Both the position numbers and the translations under genes were made by a program. This document shows, one piece after another, positions 8,331-16,627 of a stretch of DNA of 58,651 nt (positions are counted from its first letter, which is position 1; each line of letters opens with the position of its first letter). This DNA is from Ectothiorhodospiraceae bacterium WFHF3C12 (GTDB taxonomy: Bacteria > Pseudomonadota > Gammaproteobacteria > Nitrococcales > Nitrococcaceae): NCBI GenBank assembly GCA_013519935.1, contig JACDUA010000022.1, positions 1 through 58,651 of the forward strand, written 5' to 3'. The notes below the pieces were generated by a model, which worked only from the letters and a program-made list of their open reading frames with translations, did no database searches and had not been told where the DNA came from.

Positions 8331-8446
8331 CCGGCCGCCGCCGTCCTAAAGGCTAGCGGCTCCGCGGAGCGATTTGGCACTACGACCATTGGGTCGGAAG
8401 GCCCGATCGGTTAGGTTCGGGTATCGAACCGGCGACGATCCATGCC

Positions 8447-8941
8447 ATGAGCCTGCTGACTCTGCTCGCATTTCTGGGTGCCTGTGCCGCGGCAGCGGCG
8501 ACGGGTGCGCTGTTCTCGCCCGGCAGCTGGTATCGCGGGCTGGACAAGCCGGCATGGACCCCGCCCGACTGGCTATTCCCGGTGGCGTGGACATTGCTCT
8601 ATCTCGCCATCGCGGTCGCCGCCTGGCGGGTGGCCTACTCCGGGGCGGCCGTGGTACCGCTGGCGCTGGCGGTCTGGGCCTGTCAGATCGCACTGAACGC
8701 GATCTGGACGCCGGTATTCTTCGGCCTGCGCCGGCTCAGGGGGGCGCTGGTTATCCTGGCCTTTCTCTGGCTCGCGGTGCTGGCGACCCTGGTGTGCTTC
8801 CTCGCGGCCGACGTGCTGGCGGGGCTGCTGATCGTGCCCTACCTGGCCTGGTTGAGCTACGCCGCGGCCCTGAACCTGTCGGTATGGCGGCGCAATCCGG
8901 ATGAACGGGCGATCCAGCCCTCGGAACAGGTGCTGGACTGA
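8447..8941 (+). CDS. tspO: TspO/MBR family tryptophan-rich sensory protein
   Basis: 164 residues with five predicted membrane helices. The family hallmark PGSWYRGLDKPAWTPPDWLF is followed by PVAWTLLYLAIAVAAWRV, then AVWACQIALNAIWTPVFFGL and PYLAWLSYAAALNLSVWRRN. TspO proteins bind porphyrins and affect tetrapyrrole, stress or oxygen responses. Bacterial functions vary and the ligand here is unknown. It stands alone between degQ and the convergent HDOD-GGDEF gene, with only 28 bp to the latter's stop. A mild ribosome site (ACGATCC) makes the start less certain, but the length is normal. Confidence 0.9.
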   Translation: MSLLTLLAFLGACAAAAATGALFSPGSWYRGLDKPAWTPPDWLFPVAWTLLYLAIAVAAWRVAYSGAAVVPLALAVWACQIALNAIWTPVFFGLRRLRGALVILAFLWLAVLATLVCFLAADVLAGLLIVPYLAWLSYAAALNLSVWRRNPDERAIQPSEQVLD

Positions 8942-8969
8942 ACCGCCGCCAGGCGCGCTCAACGCGGCC

Positions 8970-10466
8970 TTACCCGGCGACCTCCACCCGGTCGCGCCCT
9001 GATCGCTTGGCAAGATAGAGCGCGCGGTCGGCGGCACGCAACAGATGGTCGGTGTCCTCGAAGCCCGTGCCGTCGGCACCCAGGCCCGCAACCCCGATGG
9101 AGACCGTCACGGTCATGCCCGTCCCATCCGGCAGGGCAAATGTCTGCGCGCCCATGGCCCGGCGGATTCGCTCGAAGACCTGAACGCCGTCGGTTGGCGG
9201 CGTGCCCGGCAACAGGATGACGAATTCCTCGCCGCCGTAGCGCACCACGATGTCCTCGCCACGCACCTGGCGCCGAAGCAACGTCCCCACCTCCACCAGT
9301 ATGGCGTCGCCCGCCTGGTGGCCGTGTCGGTCGTTGACGACCTTGAAGTGATCCAGATCCAGAAAGCCGATGGAAAGCGGCCAGCCCTCGGCGAGGGCAT
9401 GCCGGAACTCCTCTTCCAGGCAGGCATCCAGATGACCGCGGTTGTACAGGCCGGTGAGCGGGTCCCGGCCGACCTGCTCCTGCAGCTCGCTGTGCAAACG
9501 CTTGTACTCGGCGGCCTCCCGGCGGTATTCGGTCGCCTCCTGCAGCAGCTGGAGATTGCGGGTCGCCAGCACCTCGCGGGCCTGATCCTTGAGGGCCGCG
9601 GCCTGGTGCGGTTCCAGTATGCTGAACTCGAACAGGGACTCGATCTCGGGAACGGTCTCCGCAAGGCCTTCCACCAACGCCACGGCGGCATCGTCGTCCA
9701 TGTCGAGCCAAGCGCCGGCCTGCCGGACCAGGGTATCCATGGCCGTCTCCTCGGGCTGGAGCGCATAGTCCGCGACCGGCCCGGAGACAGCGACGCAGGC
9801 GACGAAACGACTCAGCTCGGCCGGCGCCCGGCCCGCCTCCGGGCGATGGCTTCCACGGGCCGCGAGCGGCAGGTAATCCGGCAACCCCCATTTCTGCATC
9901 AGCCACGCGCCCGCCTCGGCATGATCGCAACCCAGTGCCTCGTACTCCATCGTCACCAGGGCATCATGATCGCTCGCCTTGCCAAGCAGCGCGTCGTATT
10001 GCTCGGGTAGCGCGGCGCGCAACGCCAGAATACCGATATCCTGCAGCAGGCCGGCGAGGAATAGCTCCTCCACCGATTCCAGACCCCGCGCATGCCCCGC
10101 CAGACGCGCCGCCGTCGCGGCCAGCAGCGAACGCCGCCAGACCCGGCCGACCATCGCCGTCCCGCCCGTCGCCCCACGCAGGCTGTCCGCCAGTGAAAAG
10201 CTCAGCGCCAGGGTCAGCGTGGCGTTCAGCCCCAGCAGCATCACGGCCTGCCGGAGGTTCTCGCAGCGGCGGCGCTGGCTGTAGAGGGGCGAATTGGCGA
10301 CCCGCAGGATCTTCGAGGTCAGGGCCGGGTCGTGGGCCAGCGTGCTCGCCAGGGCCCCCACGTCGACATCGGGATCGCGGCCCATCTCCACGATCTGCAG
10401 CGCCACGCCGGAAAGGCTGGGCAGGTCGGGACAAAGGCGCAGCGCGCGCTCGATTTCAGGCGTCAT
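8970..10466 (-). CDS. HDOD domain-GGDEF diguanylate cyclase
   Basis: 498 residues. The HDOD domain spans about residues 15-215 (DPALTSKILRVANSPLYSQR, AVMLLGLNATLTLALSFSL, FLAGLLQDIGILAL). A coiled-coil-rich linker (about 290-330, LLQEATEYRREAAEYKRLH) leads to a C-terminal GGDEF domain. The active-site loop is GGEEF and the inhibitory RxxD site (RGED) lies five residues before it, so an active, product-inhibited diguanylate cyclase is likely. GLYNRGHLDACLEEEF and DLDHFKVVNDRHGHQAGD are intact. HDOD is a protein-interaction module with degenerate HD phosphohydrolase residues. It is monocistronic. The 5' region shows no recognisable c-di-GMP riboswitch. Confidence 0.9.
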   Translation of the reverse strand: MTPEIERALRLCPDLPSLSGVALQIVEMGRDPDVDVGALASTLAHDPALTSKILRVANSPLYSQRRRCENLRQAVMLLGLNATLTLALSFSLADSLRGATGGTAMVGRVWRRSLLAATAARLAGHARGLESVEELFLAGLLQDIGILALRAALPEQYDALLGKASDHDALVTMEYEALGCDHAEAGAWLMQKWGLPDYLPLAARGSHRPEAGRAPAELSRFVACVAVSGPVADYALQPEETAMDTLVRQAGAWLDMDDDAAVALVEGLAETVPEIESLFEFSILEPHQAAALKDQAREVLATRNLQLLQEATEYRREAAEYKRLHSELQEQVGRDPLTGLYNRGHLDACLEEEFRHALAEGWPLSIGFLDLDHFKVVNDRHGHQAGDAILVEVGTLLRRQVRGEDIVVRYGGEEFVILLPGTPPTDGVQVFERIRRAMGAQTFALPDGTGMTVTVSIGVAGLGADGTGFEDTDHLLRAADRALYLAKRSGRDRVEVAG

Positions 10467-10797
10467 AAGGCTCGGAACGGATCTTTGTGAATCCGGAGAG
10501 TCGCGGTGGCCCCGGGGACCGCACCACTGGCTCCCTGCTTGGCATTCGTGAGGCCGAAGGCAATTTTAACGTTTCGGCACTTTTATGGGTGGAGGATAGC
10601 GTGTCTGCGCCATCGGTGCATGATGGTTATCAAGAATGCACAGCTGGCCCGGCGCCCGCGGCGCTCTGGGAAGCGGCTCGACCCGCGTCCAGTGGTCACG
10701 GAAACCGCGTTGCCGCGCGGGTGACGGCAATGCCCCGCCCCGCCGTGTTTGCTTTCCCTGGCCGGTCTAGCGCCGCGCTGGCGCGGCGCGGCGGGCT
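10467..10797. other. 331-bp intergenic region, no gene seen
   Basis: It lies downstream of livF and upstream of the HDOD-GGDEF gene, both on the minus strand. It is less GC-biased near 10560-10640, where promoter elements for the HDOD-GGDEF gene would be expected, but I cannot pick a convincing -35/-10 pair. Short open frames here lack ribosome sites or recognisable products. The only clear structure is the hairpin at 10770-10789. Confidence 0.5.
10770..10789 (-). terminator. hairpin after livF, possible operon terminator
   Basis: GCGCCGCGC and GCGCGGCGC pair with a minimal loop, 9 bp beyond the livF stop. There is no T tract on the minus strand. It is plausibly the 3' end of the long uptake operon. 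Confidence 0.4.
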
Positions 10798-11460
10798 TCA
10801 GGCAACCGTCAGGTCGCGCTCCTCCACGACGCCACGCTCTATGACGAAGAGGCGGTTCAGCAACCCCACCGAGTGGGTATAGTCCGACTCGGACAGAACC
10901 ACCGTCACGCCCTCGCTCTGCAGGTCGGCAATGACCTCGGCAAGCCGGCGGGCCAGGGCCGGGGCGACGCCCTCGAAGGGCTCGTCGAGGAGCAGCAGGC
11001 GCTTGCCGCAGATGAGCGCCCGCCCCAGGGCGACGAGCTTCTGCTGCCCGCCGCTTAGGGTCACCGCCTTGCGCTCGGCCGAGCCGGCGATCTCCGGCAT
11101 GAGCTCGAAGACCCAGTCCAGCCTGTTCTGGTCCGGCCCGCGACCCGTGGCCCACAACGGCAGCAGGATGTTCTCCTTCACCGTGAAGTTGGGCACCAGC
11201 CGGCGATCCTCCGGCATGTATCCCACGGCGATGCCGGCCCGCTGATGCGGCGGCATGCGGGTGAGCTCATGATCGTCGAGTCGGATCTCGCCACGGCTGA
11301 TGGCCAGCAGCCCCATGATCGCGCGCATCAAGGTCGTCTTGCCCGCGCCGTTGCGGCCGACCAGACCCGCCGTCTGGCCGCCCGCCACGTCCAGGCTGAC
11401 GCCGTTGAGAATGGTGGTTCGAGCGATGGACGCCGTGACATCCCTGAGACTGAGCATCAT
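10798..11460 (-). CDS. livF: branched-chain/LIV-type ABC transporter ATP-binding protein LivF
   Basis: 220 residues. Cytoplasmic ATPase of a HAAT/LIV-type importer. Walker A is GRNGAGKTTLM, the Q-loop region is GIAVGYMPEDRRLVPNFTVKEN, the ABC signature is LSGGQQKLVALGRAL and Walker B is LLLLDEPFEGVAP. The switch His is replaced: the usual D-loop/H-loop stretch reads VVLSESDYTHSV. It is the last gene of the operon and overlaps livG by 4 bp (ATGA), indicating translational coupling. The substrate of this subclass need not be an amino acid; amides, urea and aromatic acids are also carried. Confidence 0.9.
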   Translation of the reverse strand: MMLSLRDVTASIARTTILNGVSLDVAGGQTAGLVGRNGAGKTTLMRAIMGLLAISRGEIRLDDHELTRMPPHQRAGIAVGYMPEDRRLVPNFTVKENILLPLWATGRGPDQNRLDWVFELMPEIAGSAERKAVTLSGGQQKLVALGRALICGKRLLLLDEPFEGVAPALARRLAEVIADLQSEGVTVVLSESDYTHSVGLLNRLFVIERGVVEERDLTVA

Positions 11461-12236
11461 TCACCTCCTCCCTGTCCGCCGCGCCGGTGCAGCTCGCCAC
11501 CGACGACGTACTGCCGCACGTCCGGATCCACCAGCACCTCGGCGGCGTCGCCGTCGGCGATGATGCGTCCGTCGTAGAAGGCCGCCACGCGCCGGGCGTA
11601 GCGCTCGACGATCTCCATGTCGTGCTCGACGAACAGCACCGTCACGCCACGCTGCCGGAGCGCGGACATCAACGTGTCCATCACCGCGAACTTCTCGTCC
11701 ACGCTAATGCCGCTGGTGGGCTCGTCGAGCATCATCAGCCGTGGCGAGGCCACGGTGGCCATGGCGATGTCCAGCAGCTTGCGTACGCCCTGGGCCAGCG
11801 TGCCGGCCGTGGCGTCGCGGTGCTCGGCGAGCTGAAACTGCTCGAGGACCTCCTCCGAGGCCGAGATCCATTCCGGCCGGCTCAGGCCGCGCCAGCCGCT
11901 GGACGCCCCGCCCCGGGCGATAGCCAGGGCGATGAGCACGTTCTCCAGCACCGTCAGCTCGCCGAATATCTGCGCCACCTGGAATGAACGGCAGATGCCC
12001 GCCCGGGTGACCTGGCGCGGCTTCATTCCCACCAGGTCGGTCTCCCCGAGGCGGATGCGGCCGGCGTCCGGCCGCAGGTAGCCCGTGACCATGTTCACGT
12101 AGCTAGTCTTGCCCGCGCCGTTGGCGCCGATCAGGGCCACGATCTCGCCCTCCTCGACGCTGAGGTTGACGTCGGTGGCGGCGCTGACGGCGCCGAACCG
12201 CTTGTGCAGGCCCTCGCTGCGGAGGATCGCTGTCAT
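11457..12236 (-). CDS. livG: branched-chain/LIV-type ABC transporter ATP-binding protein LivG
   Basis: 259 residues. Partner ATPase to LivF. It shows Walker A GANGAGKTSYVNMVTG, the Q-loop area RAGICRSFQVAQIFGELTV, a somewhat divergent signature (LAQGVRKLLDIAMATV), Walker B LMMLDEPTSGIS, and FVEHDMEIVERYARRV with an intact switch His. The start MTAILRSEG overlaps the livM stop by 4 bp (ATGA). A longer in-frame extension upstream lies inside livM and is rejected. Confidence 0.92.
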   Translation of the reverse strand: MTAILRSEGLHKRFGAVSAATDVNLSVEEGEIVALIGANGAGKTSYVNMVTGYLRPDAGRIRLGETDLVGMKPRQVTRAGICRSFQVAQIFGELTVLENVLIALAIARGGASSGWRGLSRPEWISASEEVLEQFQLAEHRDATAGTLAQGVRKLLDIAMATVASPRLMMLDEPTSGISVDEKFAVMDTLMSALRQRGVTVLFVEHDMEIVERYARRVAAFYDGRIIADGDAAEVLVDPDVRQYVVGGELHRRGGQGGGE

Positions 12237-13183
12237 GTCAGGCCCCCCTTCTTCCGCAGCCGCGTCAGCGACCACAGGCCGCCGGGCAGGAACATGATGA
12301 TGAGCAGCATCACGCCGCCCAGGATCATCTGCCACGTGTAGGGCGAGTACTCCACCGCGTAGACGCGGATCATCACCAGCAGGAAGGCGCCGATCAGCGG
12401 CGCGGCGACGTTACCGGTGCCGCTGAGCAGGGCGATGAAGACGAACTGGCCCGACGTTGTCCAGTAGGCCAGGTTGGGATCCACGTGCCCCACGGATATC
12501 CCGGCCAGTACGCCGCCGATGCCGGCGATGGCCGCCGCCATGACGTAGATCAGGTGCACCACGTACCGCGGCGAGGCCCCGAGGTATTCCACCCGCAGCT
12601 CGTTCTCGCGCACGGCCTCGCCGATGGCGCCCAGCGGCGAGCGCAGATAGCGGTGCACCGCGGCGGCGATGGCCAGCGCCACGATGCACGTGAACACGTA
12701 GCCGGCCTCCCGCAGCGCCTGGCCCTCCGGCGCATAGCCGAGGAACGTGGTGGAGGGCAGGTTGAAGCCGTCGGTGCTGCCCAGGGCCTCGGCGCGCACC
12801 AGAAGGCCGTAGAGGATCATCGACAGCGCCAGCGACAGCATGGCGTAGAAGATCTCCCGGTAGCGGGCCACCAGGAAGCCGACGATGAAGGACACGGCCA
12901 CGCTCAGCACCACGGCTAGCAGGAGCAGCACCAGCGCATCCGTAATGCCGAGGAAATGGCCGCTCATGCCTCCGGCGTAAGCACCGAGGCAGTAGTACAG
13001 GCCCTGCCCGAAGTTCACCAGGCCCGCGCGCATCTGCAGCATCACCGCCAGCGCGGCCAGGCCGCTGGCCAGGGACACCTGCAGATAGAAGGTCAGCCAG
13101 TCGGGCAGGGCATAACCCAGCACGAGCAGCACGGGCAACGCGGCCGCCAGGGAGACCAGTGTGGGATCCATTCGTCTGTTCAT
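12233..13183 (-). CDS. livM: branched-chain/LIV-type ABC transporter permease LivM
   Basis: 316 residues with about eight to ten hydrophobic segments. Inner-membrane permease of the importer. The family motif MRAGLVNFGQGLYYCLGAYAG (starting near residue 52) and the conserved loop SPLGAIGEAVRENELRVEYLG (the EAA-like cytoplasmic contact for the ATPases) are clear. The start MNRRMDPT overlaps the livH stop by 4 bp (ATGA); the longer open frame upstream is inside livH. Confidence 0.92.
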   Translation of the reverse strand: MNRRMDPTLVSLAAALPVLLVLGYALPDWLTFYLQVSLASGLAALAVMLQMRAGLVNFGQGLYYCLGAYAGGMSGHFLGITDALVLLLLAVVLSVAVSFIVGFLVARYREIFYAMLSLALSMILYGLLVRAEALGSTDGFNLPSTTFLGYAPEGQALREAGYVFTCIVALAIAAAVHRYLRSPLGAIGEAVRENELRVEYLGASPRYVVHLIYVMAAAIAGIGGVLAGISVGHVDPNLAYWTTSGQFVFIALLSGTGNVAAPLIGAFLLVMIRVYAVEYSPYTWQMILGGVMLLIIMFLPGGLWSLTRLRKKGGLT

Positions 13184-14076
13184 ATCTTTCGGGCCTCCGG
13201 CGCGGCGAACAGCCCATAGGGCCGGAAGGCGAGCACCAGCGCCATGACGGCGTAGATGACGAACAGCTCCACTTCCGGGAGCAGATGCACCGCCGCGGCC
13301 CGCAGGATGCCCACCAGCAATGCGCCGATCATGGCGCCGCCGATGCTGCCCAGACCGCCGATGACCACCACGGCGAAGGCCAGGACGATGACCTCCACGC
13401 CAATGCCCGGCGTCACCGAGATCTTCGGCGCGGTGAACGCGCCGCCCAGGGCCGCCAGCGTCGCGCCGATGACGAAGGTCACGGTGTACACCCGCTTGAC
13501 GTTCACGCCCATGGCGGTGCTCATCTCGCGGTCGTGGATGACGGCGGTGAGCAGGTGGCCCGTCCGGGTGCGGTTGATGGACCACCAGACTCCGAGACCG
13601 GTGAGGCCGGCCAGGCCCATGAGCAGGAAGTCATAGCCGGCATAGGGCAGGCCCATGACGTCGAAGTTGCCCAGCATCCCGTAGGGCTGGAAGGCGAAGT
13701 ACGGGCTCACCCCCCAGAACACCTTGATCAGGTCCTCCAGGATGAGGAATATCGCGTACGTGACCAGGATCATCAGCACCTCGTCCTGGCCGTACATGAA
13801 TCGCAGCACGCCCCGCTCGATGACCAGCCCGCAGACCAGCCCGGCGGCCAGGGCCGCGCCCACCAGCACGGCGAAGCTGAGCACGGGCACGTACCCGGCG
13901 GAGAAGTACGCGCCCACGAGCGACGCCGCGGTGTAGGCGCCAATGGCATAGAGGCTGCCGTGGGCAATGTTGAGGATCTTCATGACGCCGTAGATCAGCG
14001 TCAGACCCACCGACACCATGAACAGCCAGGACGCGTAGACCAGGCCGTCCAGCACGATCGCAACGTATGTGAGCAT
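13180..14076 (-). CDS. livH: branched-chain/LIV-type ABC transporter permease LivH
   Basis: 298 residues, polytopic. The N-terminus LDGLVYASWLFMVSVGLTLI and YGVMKILNIAHGSLYAIGAY are the family signature. The cytoplasmic loop around TRTGHLLTAVIHDREMSTAMG is the ATPase-coupling region. The first membrane gene of the livHMGF block, it lies 86 bp downstream of the binding-protein gene, from which it is separated by a strong hairpin. Confidence 0.92.
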   Translation of the reverse strand: MLTYVAIVLDGLVYASWLFMVSVGLTLIYGVMKILNIAHGSLYAIGAYTAASLVGAYFSAGYVPVLSFAVLVGAALAAGLVCGLVIERGVLRFMYGQDEVLMILVTYAIFLILEDLIKVFWGVSPYFAFQPYGMLGNFDVMGLPYAGYDFLLMGLAGLTGLGVWWSINRTRTGHLLTAVIHDREMSTAMGVNVKRVYTVTFVIGATLAALGGAFTAPKISVTPGIGVEVIVLAFAVVVIGGLGSIGGAMIGALLVGILRAAAVHLLPEVELFVIYAVMALVLAFRPYGLFAAPEARKI

Positions 14077-14104
14077 GACGGTTTCCCGTTAGCGGATTGA
14101 GTCC

Positions 14105-14139
14105 GCGCTCCGCCGGGGAACCCGGCCCCGACGGAGCGC
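14105..14139 (-). terminator. intercistronic hairpin between binding-protein gene and livH
   Basis: GCGCTCCG (14105-14112) pairs with CGGAGCGC (14132-14139). Inside, CGGGG pairs with CCCCG after one mismatch, around a 7-nt loop. There is no T run. Such structures often protect the 3' end of binding-protein mRNA or attenuate read-through into permease genes, giving excess binding protein. Confidence 0.5.
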
Positions 14140-14162
14140 CACGGGGACTGCCGGGGACCGCC

Positions 14163-15470
14163 TCAGCAGTCTTCCGCGCCCTTGAAGCCGGACTCGATCC
14201 ACTCCAGGCCGTCCATGCCATCCGGCGGCATGACGCACTCGGCGTCGAAGCGCGTCATGTCCACCACCGTGGCCTCACCGTTGCTGTACTTGAACCGGCC
14301 GTAGGCCGTGCCCTGAACGGCCTGGTGGCCATTGGCGATACCCATGCGCACGGTGCCGGACGGCGTCTCCCATTCCAGCCCTTCGAGCGCGTCGATCACC
14401 GACTCCTGATCGGGCATGCCCATGCTGTCGCCCGCCGCCATCTCGATGGCCGACTTGGCGGCGAGAATGGCCTGGGTGATCTTGTAGGTGGGATAGGTGG
14501 CGCGCACCCCGTAACGGTCCATGTAGGCCTTCTCCAGCCAGGCTTTCATGGGCCCTTCCGGGGCGAACACGCCATGGGGCCCGCGGGCGCCGATGACCGT
14601 GCCCTCCGGCATCTGGTTGGCCAGCCGGTGCATGGCCGACTCGCCGGTGGTCAGGATGACGTCCGTTCGGGCGAACAGGCCCCGAGCCGCGCCCTGCAGC
14701 ACGAACGCCTCCAGGTCGCCACCCCAGAAGCTCGAGTGCACGGCATCGGCCGGGTTGGTCAGCAGCGCCGAGATCTCGGAGCCGTACTGGCCGGCGAAGA
14801 TCTTGGGGAACTGCTCGGTGGTGATCTCCACGCCCGGTTTCAGGGCCTCCACGGCGGCCGTGAAGTCCCGCCAGGAGTCCTGCCCCCAGGCGTAGTTCTG
14901 GTTGATGCCGGCGATGGAGCCGGTGTCGGGCTTGTCCGCCAGCAGGTAGCGCGCCGCCCCGACGCTGTCCAGCGTGGCGTGGGCGCCGGTGCGGAACAGG
15001 TAGTGGGGATCGGTCACCACGTCCTCGAATACCTGCGGCGTGCCGCAGTCGAAGAACAGGGTCAGGCGCTCAACCTCTTCGGCCACCGGCGCGATGGCCT
15101 TGCAGTTGCCGCTGGAAATGTAACCGATGACCAGATCAACCTCGTCCTTCTGCACCATCTTGCGGTAGTCGGCCACCACCTCACCGCTGGCCTCGTCGAC
15201 GAACACCGTGGTGATCTTCGCCCCGTTGATGCCCTTCTTGCCGTCGTAGGGGGCCGGGAACTCGCCCTTGTTGAGCGCCTCCACGACCAGCTCGGCACCA
15301 TTGCGCGCCGGCACGCCGAAGGGGCCGGCGGCGGCGCCGGAGAGGAACATGGCGAAGCCGATCTTGATCTCCTCGTCCTGGGCGTGAGCCGTGCCCGTCT
15401 GGCTCAGCCCCGCCGCGGTCAGCAGGCCGAGTGCGAGCGTCCAGAATGTCGTCATGGTTTTCTTGTGCAT
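14163..15470 (-). CDS. LIV-type ABC transporter periplasmic substrate-binding protein (proximal to livH)
   Basis: 435 residues. The signal peptide runs MHKKTMTTFWTLALGLLTAAG...AHA, then mature EEIKIGFAMFLSGAAAGPFG. This is a Peripla_BP_6-type two-lobe binding protein (PARNGAELVVEALN, VFVDEASGEVVADYRKMVQKD, VDLVIGYISSGNCKAIAPVAEE). Residues FFDCGTPQVFED and INQNYAWGQDSWRDF line the predicted cleft. The mature chain has five Cys, including C-terminal ECVMPP and GAEDC, which may form disulfides. The start is chosen by GGAGGAG upstream; an upstream ATG adds 14 non-signal residues. It belongs with livHMGF. The ligand is unknown; similarity to leucine binders is only at fold level. Confidence 0.88.
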   Translation of the reverse strand: MHKKTMTTFWTLALGLLTAAGLSQTGTAHAQDEEIKIGFAMFLSGAAAGPFGVPARNGAELVVEALNKGEFPAPYDGKKGINGAKITTVFVDEASGEVVADYRKMVQKDEVDLVIGYISSGNCKAIAPVAEEVERLTLFFDCGTPQVFEDVVTDPHYLFRTGAHATLDSVGAARYLLADKPDTGSIAGINQNYAWGQDSWRDFTAAVEALKPGVEITTEQFPKIFAGQYGSEISALLTNPADAVHSSFWGGDLEAFVLQGAARGLFARTDVILTTGESAMHRLANQMPEGTVIGARGPHGVFAPEGPMKAWLEKAYMDRYGVRATYPTYKITQAILAAKSAIEMAAGDSMGMPDQESVIDALEGLEWETPSGTVRMGIANGHQAVQGTAYGRFKYSNGEATVVDMTRFDAECVMPPDGMDGLEWIESGFKGAEDC

Positions 15471-15489
15471 GGTCTTGCTCCTCCGGATG

Positions 15490-15510
15490 GCCGGCGGCGC
15501 ATCCGCCGGC
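15490..15510 (-). promoter_or_regulatory. intercistronic hairpin before the binding-protein gene
   Basis: GCCGGCGG (15490-15497) and CCGCCGGC (15503-15510) form a perfect 8-bp stem with a 5-nt loop, just upstream of the ribosome site of the 14163-15470 gene. It may stabilise the downstream mRNA after processing. On the plus strand it is followed by ACGTTTTC, but no plus-strand gene needs it. Confidence 0.45.
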
Positions 15511-15531
15511 ACGTTTTCTCGTGAGTCGGTT

Positions 15532-16590
15532 CTACTTCACCACCACGGGGTTCACCGGCGCGCCGGTACCCTGTTCCATCTTCAGCGGCGCGGCCACGAA
15601 CAGGAAGCTGTACTGACCGTCCTCGGCGCTGTCATCGGCCAGCGCTTCCAGCCAGTGGATCTCGGTGAGAACGACGCCCATGTCGCGCATCAGCGCACCA
15701 TGGAGCGGGATGATGACGGTGTCGCCGTCGATCTGCTGGACGACCTTCTCCACGGCCAGGTTGTCCGCGGCGATGGCCGGGATCTCCATTTCGTCGATCC
15801 ATTCCACCAGCGCCTGGCTGTAGCAAAGGCCGGGCTCACTCATGGCATCCCATGCCGCGTCGGGCTCTTCCTCGTAGAAGCGGGGTATCGAGCCGGTGCG
15901 CAGCAGCAGGATGTCGCGCTTCTCGACGGTAACCCCCTGGGCCTCGGCGGTCGCCTTGAGGTCGTCGAGCGTGACGCAGGTATTGGGGGCGAGACGGTCA
16001 CTGTCGTTGCCCATGTGACGCCCGACGTCCAGCAGTACGCCCCGGCCGACGATACCGCGCTCGCCCAGGGCGGCCACGTCGGCCTGGGTATGGCCGTGGA
16101 TCGTGGAGTCCGCCGACACCCCGCCGTAAACCTCGTCGCCGTACCAGGCGTGAGCGAGGGCGTCCACGTGGGTGGTGCCCTGCAGGTACATGAACGCCAC
16201 GTCGTCGGAGAACTTCACACCGCCGGCCAGAACGTCGCTCTTGCCCGAGGCATAGATGCCTTCGTCCTGGGCCATGTAGTGCATGGTCGGCACGCGGCCC
16301 GGGAAAACCGGCCCCTTGCCGTGAGTCATCGGGATCTGCAGCGTGAAGGTCTCGCCGCTGCGCACCGCCTTGGTGCCCCGCATCACCTGATCCGCGTCCA
16401 GGTAGTTCAGGGCGCCGACCTCGTCGCCGTCACCCCACTTGCCCCAGTTGTTGGGGGCGTCCGCCTGCATGCGCTCCATGGCGGAGTCGGCCGCCAAGGC
16501 CGCACCGGCAACGCCAAGCATGGTGCCGGTTATCAGACCGAGCGCGAGCCGCCGGCCTCCCGTATGTCCTTTCAACCGCTTCGTGAGCAT
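15532..16590 (-). CDS. exported cyclase-family (kynurenine formamidase-like) metal-dependent hydrolase
   Basis: 352 residues. A cleavable N-terminal signal (LTKRLKGHTGGRRLALGLIT...GAALAADS) carries a twin-Arg pair, so Tat or Sec export to the periplasm is likely. The catalytic domain is PF04199-like: NNWGKWGDGDEVGALNYLD, then the metal-binding GTTHVDALAHAWYGD (the HxGTHxDxxxH-type motif, here with T before HVD), RGVLLDVGRHMG, and LLLRTGSI. Known members hydrolyse N-formylkynurenine, cyclic amides or isatin. The substrate here is unknown, but a periplasmic location between two binding-protein genes suggests it releases a ligand for import. The start is chosen for GGAGG 5 nt upstream; MEDD at 16602 is an alternative. 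Confidence 0.83.
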   Translation of the reverse strand: MLTKRLKGHTGGRRLALGLITGTMLGVAGAALAADSAMERMQADAPNNWGKWGDGDEVGALNYLDADQVMRGTKAVRSGETFTLQIPMTHGKGPVFPGRVPTMHYMAQDEGIYASGKSDVLAGGVKFSDDVAFMYLQGTTHVDALAHAWYGDEVYGGVSADSTIHGHTQADVAALGERGIVGRGVLLDVGRHMGNDSDRLAPNTCVTLDDLKATAEAQGVTVEKRDILLLRTGSIPRFYEEEPDAAWDAMSEPGLCYSQALVEWIDEMEIPAIAADNLAVEKVVQQIDGDTVIIPLHGALMRDMGVVLTEIHWLEALADDSAEDGQYSFLFVAAPLKMEQGTGAPVNPVVVK

Positions 16591-16627
16591 GTCGTCCTCC
16601 ATCCTCTGCTTGTTATGGGTATTGCCG

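Noticed and set aside
8405-8440. TTCGGGTATCGAACC-like segment resembling a tRNA T arm
   Set aside because: No acceptor, D or anticodon stem can be built around it and no CCA end follows.
10467-10650. Possible c-di-GMP riboswitch before the HDOD-GGDEF gene
   Set aside because: I could not find the conserved GEMM core or its paired stems in either orientation.
12237-12335. N-terminal extension of LivG
   Set aside because: It lies within livM, and the ATGA overlap at 12236 gives the normal LivG N-terminus.
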